From Bacteroidales bacterium (GTDB taxonomy: Bacteria; Bacteroidota; Bacteroidia; Bacteroidales; B18-G4), in contig JAGYLD010000017.1 in NCBI GenBank assembly GCA_018401355.1, positions 1 through 39,765 on the forward strand: DNA of 39,765 bases. Reading direction: 5' to 3'. Positions 24,564 through 31,911 of the stretch are shown here, in pieces. The notes beneath the pieces were generated by a model. It saw nothing but the letters and a program-made list of their open reading frames with translations. It ran no database searches and had not been told where the DNA came from. The position numbers and the translations under genes are program-made. The stretch's first letter is position 1, and each line of letters starts with the position of its first letter.

Positions 24564-27500
24564 TTATTTTATTATAATTTTCCGTGAAATTAGTTCTTGT
24601 TCACATTCGATTGTCAGATAGTATATCCCGGGAGCAAAGTCTTTTACATCAATATCTTTGATAAAATATCCATCAAGATCCTTTTCTTTAAAAAGATGTT
24701 TAGTGATGCCCAAACTATTATATATTTTAACGGTGATGTCTTTGGGGCTCTTAGTATATATTTCAATTACAAGCAATTCAGAGGCCGGGTTGGGATAGAA
24801 TGAAACTTTTTCAAATACAGAAAACTCCGAAGTTAAAGCACAGTCTTTGATGGTAACCACTACAGTATCTGAAGTCGTACAGAAATTGTTGTTGGTTCCT
24901 CTGACAACGAATATGTGATCACCAAGGCCATATCCCGCTGAATCAATTTCAACGGAAGGGCTGGTTTGTCCGCCCGGCCACCAATAATATGAAATGATTC
25001 CCGGAGTTGTAGCCTCAAGCCATACCGATTCTCCGGCACATATGCTTGTATCAGGTATCGGGGTCAAAGGGGTTATGGACTTAACGTCTATATATCCTGT
25101 ATCAGAATTGGTACAAGCATTTTCATCAGAGAAAATATATATTATCTGATGGGTTCCCAGGCCAGCATTTCCCGGGTTAAAATAATCACCTTCGATTCCT
25201 GCTCCTTCGTAAATACCTCCGGGGGGGTGACCATTACTGAGCAATACAGTTGATTGGTTTATACAAACAGGTTCAAATGGTTCCAAGACTACTTCAGGAA
25301 GGGCATTGACCAATAAAGGCCTTTCTACGGCGTTGGCACAACCTGAAGTGTCTGTTATGGTATATCTAATCATATGTTCTCCTTCTCCGGCAATAGAAGG
25401 ATAAAACCAGCCGTCCTGGACACCATCACCATGATATGTGCCACCCTCTGGTGTTCCGCTCGTAAGTTTGAATGCTTCATCATTTAAGCAAACAGGATTA
25501 AAAAGTGGCAAACTCACAGGTGGTCCGGGCCTTACTGCTAAGGGCTGAGCAATTGAATTGGCACATCCATTAGTATCTACAAATATGTATTGGATCTGAT
25601 GGGTTCCGGGTCCTGCAGTGAAAGGATCAAATATATTGTTTGCTACACCATTGCCTGCATAAGTTCCTCCTTCAGGCAGTCCTCCGGAAAGAGGAAATGG
25701 AGGGTCTCCATGACAGACCGAATCAAAAGGAGCCAGGGATACCCCAGGAAGGGGGTGGATGGTTAAAGTTGCTTTCTTACCGTTACTTTCACAACCGTTG
25801 ATGGTTTGTGTAGCAAAATATTCATAAGTGCCAGGAAAACTTTCTGAAACATACAAGGTATCACCAGTTGATATGATATGGCTCATCAAGGGATCATCAT
25901 ACCAGCTTATATTCATTCCTGATGCTGTAATATAGGGCTGCTGGCCACCAAAACAACACTCTTTATCGTATGTAAGAGGTGGAACAGGAATGATGCTGAC
26001 GGAGATATAGTCTGATTTGGTGGTATCATCGGACCCTGCAGTGTTGGAAACATTCAGAGATATATCATAGCTTCCCGGAACGGTGTACACGATGCCTTCA
26101 GGATTCTGCTCGTTAGAAGAAGATGGGTAACCTCCGGTAAATGACCATTGCCAACTTGTAGGCGATCCTTGTGACAGATCATAAAAATTAATTGGTTCTC
26201 CTTCGCAGACTTCATTTTTGTCAGATGTGAAATCTGCTTCCGGAATGTAAGGGGCCAGGACACGCACTGTCGCATAACGTTTGTGCACAGGTGTGCCATT
26301 ATGTCCTCTTCCGGTAAAGGTTACCTGGTAATCACCAGGTGGAACATCTACTGATGAAGTGATAAATATATCAAGTGTTCCGGGTAAAATACTCAGGATG
26401 CTGTCATAGGGATACAGTACAGTAAAGTATCCTGCTGGGGGAGTTTCTACCTCCGCTTTAAAAATCACATCACCTTTATAAAGTTTTAGGTCTGGAATAT
26501 CCATGGTATAAATGGCTGAACCTGCTATGGTATCAATGGCAGGATGGACTTTCATGGCAAAATCCGGGAAATATGACGTAAAGCTTGCAAAATCTCCATA
26601 GCGGAAATCTGTCCAGGTTAGCATTGACACTTCTTTGTTAGATATGATCCCGTTATAATCCCCCTGATATCGGGGAGTATTGCCTCCGGGACAAGTGATG
26701 CAGTCTATGGGCATCTTTTCATTTGAGATTGCCTGATTTTTCTTAAAAGTTAAACCACCATCAGCGGAATATGTTGCGTATATTAATGCACTGTCAGAAG
26801 TTGGTGTGTCCCGGCTATCCATCCACTGGATATAGAGGATCCCTGTTTCTGTGCCACACCATGGGATGGGATGAAACTGAGAATGAAATGTAGAGGGAAA
26901 GTCATCATTTACCGTCATGGCTTCTGACCAGGATTCACCGTCATTATCGCTGTATCTGCAGAAGATATCCGGTTTATTCCCATTACCAGGAGGATTGTTT
27001 GAAGCATATACAAGATACAGCCTTCCCCGGAAGGGCCCCTGGCTGTTATCAGCAGTAATAAAAGGGTAAGGACGCGTACGCATGTTATTGACAGAGTGCC
27101 GGCCACCAACATCGGTTCCTACGTATCCTGCAAAACTTTGACTGGATAGGAATTCGAAGGTTTCACCACCGTCTTTGGAACAATAAAAGGAATAAACAGA
27201 TTGAAATGGATCTCCTGAGTTCGTCACCACGTGAATGGTTCCACCATCAATATCATCCTGGGGTCCAACACAAACCATCATGCCTGGCAGGGTTTGTGGC
27301 TCAAATGTCCACATGGTATTGAATGAGGCTCCCTGATCGGTACTTCTTGCCAATCGGCCACCGTTGCTGGCTGTCATTGTGGTATAAATATAATTGCTGT
27401 AAGGACCACTTGTCTGGTCGCAAGCCAGCCAGTTTTTATCAATACCGCTTATGGCTTCAACAGGTGTTGTCCAGTTTATTCCGTGATCGGTTGATTTAAT

Positions 27501-27926
27501 AACCACGCAACCCTGGACCGTCGGCGAACCATATTTGTTTTCAAAATAGATGTTACCATCATGGTCACTTGCACAAACAACATTTCCCCTAAGCGCATAT
27601 CCACCCCAATTGATTGTGCTTTCTTCCCAATCATGACCATTGAGGGTATAACGACCAACTCCCGGATTGTATGATGTAAAATAAAGTCCGGGAGTTCCAG
27701 GATCTTCTGTAATGGACCCCTCTGCATAATCATTACCCAGATAAAAATTATCGTAACCATCGATGGTGACCACAATGGATTCTTTGCCAAAAGAATATTT
27801 GGATAGGTTGATCTGAGCTTCCTGGCTAAATCCTGCAAAGGAAATAAGCAAAATTAATGTGGTGGCAGCAAAAGATCTGAGGGAAATGGTCATCAGGTAC
27901 TTCGTTTTTATTGCTAGTTTATACAA
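24564..27926 (-). CDS. Large T9SS-secreted BNR/PKD protein with three 75-residue repeats
   Basis: A 1120-residue secreted protein. After a signal peptide (about 1-35, ending AGFSQ) comes a beta-propeller region with five Asp-box/BNR motifs (STDHGINW, STDQGASF, SKDGGETF, SDNDGESW, SADGGLTF), as in sialidase-like and photosynthesis-factor-like propellers. A PKD domain lies at about 555-645 (SPTSWQWSFTGG). Three tandem 75-residue repeats at 730-804, 805-879 and 880-954 share VC, P-x-GG-x-Y, an aromatic-x-P turn and a CxN end. The C-terminus (about 1040-1120) is a type A T9SS sorting domain (FYPNPASELL, ending SRKIIIK). It is a cell-surface or released protein, perhaps an adhesin. No sialidase catalytic residues could be assigned. 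Confidence 0.9.
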   Translation of the reverse strand: MYKLAIKTKYLMTISLRSFAATTLILLISFAGFSQEAQINLSKYSFGKESIVVTIDGYDNFYLGNDYAEGSITEDPGTPGLYFTSYNPGVGRYTLNGHDWEESTINWGGYALRGNVVCASDHDGNIYFENKYGSPTVQGCVVIKSTDHGINWTTPVEAISGIDKNWLACDQTSGPYSNYIYTTMTASNGGRLARSTDQGASFNTMWTFEPQTLPGMMVCVGPQDDIDGGTIHVVTNSGDPFQSVYSFYCSKDGGETFEFLSSQSFAGYVGTDVGGRHSVNNMRTRPYPFITADNSQGPFRGRLYLVYASNNPPGNGNKPDIFCRYSDNDGESWSEAMTVNDDFPSTFHSQFHPIPWCGTETGILYIQWMDSRDTPTSDSALIYATYSADGGLTFKKNQAISNEKMPIDCITCPGGNTPRYQGDYNGIISNKEVSMLTWTDFRYGDFASFTSYFPDFAMKVHPAIDTIAGSAIYTMDIPDLKLYKGDVIFKAEVETPPAGYFTVLYPYDSILSILPGTLDIFITSSVDVPPGDYQVTFTGRGHNGTPVHKRYATVRVLAPYIPEADFTSDKNEVCEGEPINFYDLSQGSPTSWQWSFTGGYPSSSNEQNPEGIVYTVPGSYDISLNVSNTAGSDDTTKSDYISVSIIPVPPLTYDKECCFGGQQPYITASGMNISWYDDPLMSHIISTGDTLYVSESFPGTYEYFATQTINGCESNGKKATLTIHPLPGVSLAPFDSVCHGDPPFPLSGGLPEGGTYAGNGVANNIFDPFTAGPGTHQIQYIFVDTNGCANSIAQPLAVRPGPPVSLPLFNPVCLNDEAFKLTSGTPEGGTYHGDGVQDGWFYPSIAGEGEHMIRYTITDTSGCANAVERPLLVNALPEVVLEPFEPVCINQSTVLLSNGHPPGGIYEGAGIEGDYFNPGNAGLGTHQIIYIFSDENACTNSDTGYIDVKSITPLTPIPDTSICAGESVWLEATTPGIISYYWWPGGQTSPSVEIDSAGYGLGDHIFVVRGTNNNFCTTSDTVVVTIKDCALTSEFSVFEKVSFYPNPASELLVIEIYTKSPKDITVKIYNSLGITKHLFKEKDLDGYFIKDIDVKDFAPGIYYLTIECEQELISRKIIIK
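25065..25739 (-). repeat. Three 225-base in-frame tandem repeats in the T9SS protein
   Basis: Units run 25739-25515, 25514-25290 and 25289-25065 on the minus strand. Each is exactly 75 codons with no indel between them. The protein repeats are about a third to a half identical, so the duplication is old. Each unit has GGxYxGxG(V/I), an FxPxxAGxGxH turn and a C(A/T)N close, as in repeats of other Bacteroidota surface proteins. Confidence 0.85.
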
Positions 27927-28035
27927 AGTTAACTCATTTTCATTGGATTTGGTATTGCAGATAATTGGATAAATATGATAATGTTAGAAAACTGCTTGCA
28001 AAAAATTTAGTCAAGTATTCAGTTCGAAATAATCG

Positions 28036-28749
28036 CTAATTACTTCCTAAAAGGTTGCTTGTCAGTGACAGGATAATATATAGCAAAATTATGGGGGCCA
28101 ACCCACCCAGGCCGAAAAATACAAACATTAAAATGCCCCCTGCAATTATGGATAGGATATAGGGGTTTTTTGCTAAAGTTTTTATGTCCATTTTAAGTGA
28201 AATCATTGGGAACGTAGAGATCATAAGGAAAGAGATAAAAACTATGGATGTAGCAAGAAAGTAAGTATTAATAATGATTGGGGCGATGGAAGAACCGTCA
28301 TTAACCTGTACCTGCATAAGTGGGAGGGAAACCAGGAATATGGCTGCAGCTGGTGTAGGCAATCCTGTGAAATTGCTCATTTTGTTATTAAGGTTAAATC
28401 TTACAAGTCTGATTGCAGCGCATAGGGGTATTATCATGGAAATAAATGGGAAAACATGGATTTTTTGGATGGTTAATGGCGGCAGGTTACTGGATTGCAG
28501 AAGCAACAGAAACATGATCACAGAAGGTGCAATTCCAAAAGAAACGAGGTCGGCAAACGAATCAAATTGTTGGCCAAAATTACTTTTTGCGTTCAGTATC
28601 CTTGCAAAGAATCCATCAAGGAAATCAAGGACAGCAGCAATGAGTATTAAATACGAAGCGAACATCAGGTCATAAAAAGCAACCACCAGGGCGATGGAGC
28701 CTAAGCAAAGATTCAGTCCGGTAATAATGTTTGGAATGTGTTTTTTCAC
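28036..28749 (-). CDS. pssA: CDP-diacylglycerol--serine O-phosphatidyltransferase
   Basis: Makes phosphatidylserine from CDP-diacylglycerol and serine, the precursor of phosphatidylethanolamine. The 237-residue membrane protein has the full CDP-alcohol phosphotransferase motif D-G-x2-A-R-x8-G-x3-D-x3-D, seen as DGFFAR, then FGQQFDSFAD, at about residues 44-66. Seven or eight hydrophobic helices follow the Bacillus-type (integral membrane) PssA pattern. It lies 22 bases downstream of a Crp/Fnr gene on the same strand and may be read from that promoter. No psd gene is adjacent. Confidence 0.94.
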   Translation of the reverse strand: MKKHIPNIITGLNLCLGSIALVVAFYDLMFASYLILIAAVLDFLDGFFARILNAKSNFGQQFDSFADLVSFGIAPSVIMFLLLLQSSNLPPLTIQKIHVFPFISMIIPLCAAIRLVRFNLNNKMSNFTGLPTPAAAIFLVSLPLMQVQVNDGSSIAPIIINTYFLATSIVFISFLMISTFPMISLKMDIKTLAKNPYILSIIAGGILMFVFFGLGGLAPIILLYIILSLTSNLLGSN

Positions 28750-28771
28750 CAGGCTAAAAATAGTAAAAAGA

Positions 28772-29464
28772 TCAACCCACTTCGCTGATCCGTTTCAGTT
28801 TCTCCGGATTCATTATTTCAAGGGTTTTGCAAGAAACGGAAATAAGGTTGTCATCTTTGAAATCCTTCATGATCCTGATTACACTTTCAGTTGAAAGGCC
28901 TGTTAATTCACCTAAATCTTGTCGCGATAAGGGGAGTTCAAAGGAGTTGCTTTTAAATATACTTTGTGATAAACAAAGCAGAATGTCAGCCATCCTGCCG
29001 TGGGATTGTTTTCTTGTAAGGCAGAAAAAACGCCCATAGGTCTGGGCAGAATGCTCGTTCAGGATTTGAATGATTTTTGTGGAAAATTTGGGGTTTTTAT
29101 TAAGGACCTGTTTAAATGACTGTATGTCGACAAGCTTAACGGTTGTGTCAACATAAGTGCTGACCGTATATAAAAATGTATTGTTGCCGTTATAAAAGGT
29201 TTGTAATCCAACATATTGATTTTCCGGGGTTATGGTTAGTATGAGGTTTTTTGGATTGCCTTCTATATAAACTTTTACCAGCCCTTTTTCAATGTAGATA
29301 ACATGGGAGGCAAAGGTCCCTTGTTTACAAATGGTTTCACCTTTTTTATATTCGATTTGAACAGTGTTTTTTTCCAGCAGGTCACGTTCATAATCAGTCA
29401 GAACGTCATAACTAATTGCATCATGAAAATTTAGTTGACATGAGTTTAAATAATTGATGGTCAT
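28772..29464 (-). CDS. Crp/Fnr family transcription regulator (copy 1)
   Basis: A 230-residue regulator: a cyclic-nucleotide-binding-fold domain (residues about 20-140, GETICKQGTFASHVIYIEKG) and a winged-helix domain with LSRQDLGELTGLSTESVIRI. It has only scattered Cys and not the four-Cys cluster of classical Fnr, so an oxygen-labile 4Fe-4S cluster is not supported. The single Cys in ICKQG is shared with copy 2. The recognition helix keeps Glu and Arg (TESVIR). A TGAT-N4-ATCA operator-like dyad and a TACTTTTG promoter lie directly upstream, so it may control itself. It is divergent from the rhodanese-mobA-mobB genes and clearly paralogous to the regulator at 35091-35783. Confidence 0.93.
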   Translation of the reverse strand: MTINYLNSCQLNFHDAISYDVLTDYERDLLEKNTVQIEYKKGETICKQGTFASHVIYIEKGLVKVYIEGNPKNLILTITPENQYVGLQTFYNGNNTFLYTVSTYVDTTVKLVDIQSFKQVLNKNPKFSTKIIQILNEHSAQTYGRFFCLTRKQSHGRMADILLCLSQSIFKSNSFELPLSRQDLGELTGLSTESVIRIMKDFKDDNLISVSCKTLEIMNPEKLKRISEVG

Positions 29465-29503
29465 AAAGAATGAATATTCGTAATCTATTTACATAAGAAC
29501 ATA

Positions 29504-29511
29504 CAAAAGTA
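29504..29511 (-). promoter_or_regulatory. -7 promoter element of crp copy 1
   Basis: Minus-strand TACTTTTG matches TAnnTTTG exactly and lies 40 bases before the start codon. The Fnr-like dyad is centred about 31 bases upstream of the predicted transcript start, over the -33 region, which would fit repression or tight autoregulation. Confidence 0.55.
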
Positions 29512-29521
29512 AGCTTTTTTT

Positions 29522-29535
29522 ATGATACAGATCAG
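29522..29535. promoter_or_regulatory. Fnr/Crp-type operator candidate (ATGAT-ACAG-ATCAG)
   Basis: The dyad has the spacing of the Fnr consensus TTGAT-N4-ATCAA and matches eight of its ten fixed bases. It is the only such site that I found in the regulatory gaps of this block. The Glu-x-x-Ser-Arg recognition helix of copy 2 and the Glu-x-x-x-Arg of copy 1 are compatible with TGA half-sites. Confidence 0.55.
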
Positions 29536-29666
29536 TTTTTTTATGACCTGGTTACCCCTTTAAACTGTTTCATAAGAATTTTAAAACCTAAGTATATATA
29601 TGATTATGGGATACTTTTGGGTTTAACTATTTCTTCAACGATTGGACCAAAATGCAAATCAAATAA

Positions 29667-29684
29667 CTGATAAACGATTATCAG
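29667..29684. promoter_or_regulatory. Perfect dyad CTGATAA-ACGA-TTATCAG upstream of the rhodanese gene
   Basis: Seven-base arms with a four-base centre. The GA-to-TC distance is ten bases and not the six of Crp/Fnr sites, so if it is an operator it belongs to another dimer geometry or regulator. In RNA it would be a seven-pair hairpin. It lies 97 bases before ATG 29764 and 170 before GTG 29837. Confidence 0.45.
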
Positions 29685-29836
29685 GCAAAACAAACACAGG
29701 AATATTATCTGAACCCATTGCTTGTTCAGGTGCAAGTTAAATTCTAAAAACCTATATTTAATTATGAAGACATTATATTTTCAAGCAACTCTGATTTGCG
29801 GCTAAATTTATCATTATTAACAGTGCTGCAGGAGAT

Positions 29837-30625
29837 GTGATCAGCGCAAAGGATTTTATGACAGCACTGAAGAAAAACGAAAATCTGGTCGTTGTTGATG
29901 CCAACACGGCAAAAAACTATGCCAAGGTTCATATTCAGGGGGCCATTAATGTTCCTCACGAGGACCTGTACAAGGATGGCGATATAAAAGGCTTGATAAA
30001 AAGCCCTGCTGAAATGGCCAAGTACCTCGGATCAAAAGGTATCAGTCCTGACAAAGCCATTGTTGTTTATGATGATGGATCCAACAAATATTCAAGCAGG
30101 TTGTATTGGATTTTAAAGTATTTGGGTGCCAATGACGTACAAATCCTTCACAAGGATATGGATCAGTGGAGGTCTGTCAGGATACCGGTTACCAGGGCAG
30201 CAACAAAACCTAAAGCGGCAACTTTTACTCCTAAGGTCAACAAAGCCATATTTACAACTGTTGCTGATGTGAAGGCAAAACAAAAATCATCAGGAACAGT
30301 GATCATCGATGCAAGAACTGTTGATCAATTCAATGGAGCTGACGATGAAGGTAAAAGCAAAGGACATATAGAAGGTGCCGTAAATATTCCTTATACTGAT
30401 TTTCTGACAGATAAAGGTGCCTTTAAATCTGCTGAGCAGATACAGAAGATTGTTTCCTCCAAAGGTGTTAGCAAGGATAAGGAAGTTATTGTATATTGTA
30501 ATACAGGCGTTTGGGCTTCAGTTGTTTATGCTGGATTAAGCTCCGTGCTTGATTATCCGAATGTAAAAGTTTATGACGGATCATATTCAGAATGGGTAGC
30601 CAATTCAAACCCTGTTGTAAAGTAG
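29837..30625 (+). CDS. Two-domain rhodanese-type sulfurtransferase, N-terminus uncertain
   Basis: A 262-residue thiosulfate or 3-mercaptopyruvate sulfurtransferase type. The N-terminal rhodanese domain (1-115, VISAKDFM through DQWRS) is inactive, with Asp where Cys is expected (VYDDGSNKYSSRL). The C-terminal domain (about 140-262) has active-site Cys in VYCNTGVWASV. The best start is GTG 29837 behind GGAG. The same frame reads back as NSAAGD and hydrophobic residues, like the end of a signal peptide, but hits TGA at 29792. ATG 29764 begins MKTLYFQATLICG in another frame and stops. Exported relatives are common, so a frameshifted signal peptide is likely. It heads the mobA-mobB segment and probably supplies or removes sulfane sulfur for the molybdoenzyme system. 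Confidence 0.85.
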   Translation: MISAKDFMTALKKNENLVVVDANTAKNYAKVHIQGAINVPHEDLYKDGDIKGLIKSPAEMAKYLGSKGISPDKAIVVYDDGSNKYSSRLYWILKYLGANDVQILHKDMDQWRSVRIPVTRAATKPKAATFTPKVNKAIFTTVADVKAKQKSSGTVIIDARTVDQFNGADDEGKSKGHIEGAVNIPYTDFLTDKGAFKSAEQIQKIVSSKGVSKDKEVIVYCNTGVWASVVYAGLSSVLDYPNVKVYDGSYSEWVANSNPVVK

Positions 30626-30666
30626 AAACTGGTTTTTTGCTTTTTCATAACTGGATAGATTTATTG

Positions 30667-30699
30667 AGAAAAAGACCCCCCTTCCCGGGGGCTTTTTTT
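30667..30699. terminator. Strong terminator after the rhodanese gene
   Basis: A CCCCC/GGGGG stem around CTTCCC is preceded by an A run and followed by TTTTTTT, so it can terminate both strands. It lies about 50 bases after the rhodanese stop and separates it from mobA, which therefore probably depends on partial read-through or its own weak promoter. Confidence 0.8.
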
Positions 30700-30736
30700 A
30701 TAAATTTGTTTTGCATCAAGATTAATTGTCAACAAT

Positions 30737-31345
30737 TTGATCTCAACGGATATTACCGGTATTATTCTTGCCGGGGGCAAAAGCTCCAGGATGCTCCAGG
30801 AAAAGGGCCAGGTTCCATTACTTGGAAAACCTCTTATCGAATACGTAATCGATAATCTCGGCCCCTATTGCAGCAATATACTGATCAGTGCCAACAACCA
30901 TGCATATAACCACCTCGGATATACAATAGTTCCGGATCAATATCAGGATGTTGGCCCAATGGGAGGTGTCTTTTCCTGTCTTGAAAAATCCAACACAGAA
31001 CTCAATGTCGTTGTGGCCTGTGATATGCCATTTTTTGCCCACAAGGCCATCCAATGCCTCCTGGAATCCAGACGGTCAGGCTTGGCTGTTATACCCTGGC
31101 ATGAGGAGGATAAGTTTGAACCGATGAGTGCCCTGTATCTAAAAAGCTTTTCGACCATCCTGAAGAGATATCTTGACGATGGAATGTTTAAACTTCCCCT
31201 GGTGTTTAAAAATGAAAACATAACAAAACTTCAAATAAAGAGATTTCCAGGGTGTTTTGGCGAACAAACATTTTTAAATGTCAATTCAAAAGCGGAGCTG
31301 GATCGGTTGGAAAAGAGGATTCAAAATGGTGATATTAATCTGTAA
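30737..31345 (+). CDS. mobA: MobA-like molybdenum cofactor guanylyltransferase
   Basis: Adds GMP to molybdopterin to make the bis-MGD cofactor used by DMSO-reductase-family enzymes such as the one encoded at 35978. The 202-residue protein has the nucleotidyltransferase signature GIILAGGKSSRM, then KGQVPLLGKPLI, the base-binding DVGPMGGV and metal-binding ACDMPFF. The start is TTG: the frame has a stop at 30701 and no ATG or GTG before the conserved motif, and a TTG start places ISTDITGIILAGG correctly. It is 14 bases upstream of the MobB-like gene. Confidence 0.9.
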   Translation: MISTDITGIILAGGKSSRMLQEKGQVPLLGKPLIEYVIDNLGPYCSNILISANNHAYNHLGYTIVPDQYQDVGPMGGVFSCLEKSNTELNVVVACDMPFFAHKAIQCLLESRRSGLAVIPWHEEDKFEPMSALYLKSFSTILKRYLDDGMFKLPLVFKNENITKLQIKRFPGCFGEQTFLNVNSKAELDRLEKRIQNGDINL

Positions 31346-31359
31346 ACTTCTTTTATAAG

Positions 31360-31911
31360 ATGGACCTTTCAAAACCTTATTTTCCGAATTTGCTGCTGGT
31401 TTCCGGAAATGGCCGGAACTCCGGAAAGACTACCCTGATTGAGAGGATCATCAGCCATTTCAAAGATGAACATAGCATTACCGGGATTAAAATATCACCT
31501 CATTTTCATGAATCACAAACAAATGCCAGGGGGGCGGGTCTGTCTTATCTCATCCACAGGGAAAATGATCTTTCTGGCCATAAGGATAGTTCCAGGATGC
31601 TGGTTGCAGGGGCCAAAGAAGTATACTACATTCAATCTGAAGAAAATGGGATTGCGGATGCTTTTGCTATCCTGTTAAAGGATCTGGATAAAAATCACTT
31701 GTGGATATGTGAGTCCGGGGGCCTGAGGAAGTACATCAGGCCTGGTTTGTTTTTATTGGTAAACAGGAAGGACAATTTATCCTGGAAAGACTCTGCAAAA
31801 GACTTATTACAGTACTCTGATAACACGATCATTTTTGACGGTCATAATTTTAGCCTGAGCCTGTCCAACATCATGGTTTTTGAAAATTCCTGGAAATTAC
31901 TGGGTTTTTAG
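31360..31911 (+). CDS. mobB: MobB-like P-loop protein of molybdenum cofactor synthesis
   Basis: A 183-residue GTP-binding protein. The Walker A GNGRNSGKTTLIERII lies at about residues 17-32, followed by GIKISPHFHES (in MobB a variable KHxxH-type region), and ESGGLRKYIRPGLFLLV, the MobB-like acidic loop. MobB delivers GTP or helps MobA and is not essential in E. coli. This one is divergent, so the name is by context and P-loop type. Its TAG stop and the TAA stop of the convergent cytochrome gene share bases (4-base overlap), with no terminator between. Confidence 0.75.
   Translation: MDLSKPYFPNLLLVSGNGRNSGKTTLIERIISHFKDEHSITGIKISPHFHESQTNARGAGLSYLIHRENDLSGHKDSSRMLVAGAKEVYYIQSEENGIADAFAILLKDLDKNHLWICESGGLRKYIRPGLFLLVNRKDNLSWKDSAKDLLQYSDNTIIFDGHNFSLSLSNIMVFENSWKLLGF

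Larger units (their letters stand above)
29465..29836. other. Divergent intergenic region between crp copy 1 and the rhodanese gene
   Basis: About 300 to 370 bases with no supportable gene apart from a 13-codon ATG frame at 29764. It contains the promoter and Fnr-like box of crp copy 1, and a perfect 7-base dyad CTGATAA-ACGA-TTATCAG. It also holds TATATTTA at 29753-29760, which is one base off the -7 consensus and could start the rhodanese transcript. Confidence 0.6.

Noticed and set aside
29667-29684. The dyad CTGATAA-ACGA-TTATCAG as a second Fnr box
   Set aside because: The GA-to-TC distance is ten bases, whereas Crp and Fnr sites need six. It is reported as a dyad of unknown reader.
29764-29805. 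13-codon ATG frame before the rhodanese gene as an independent gene
   Set aside because: It is too short to claim as a gene; it is kept only as a possible leader peptide or broken signal peptide.
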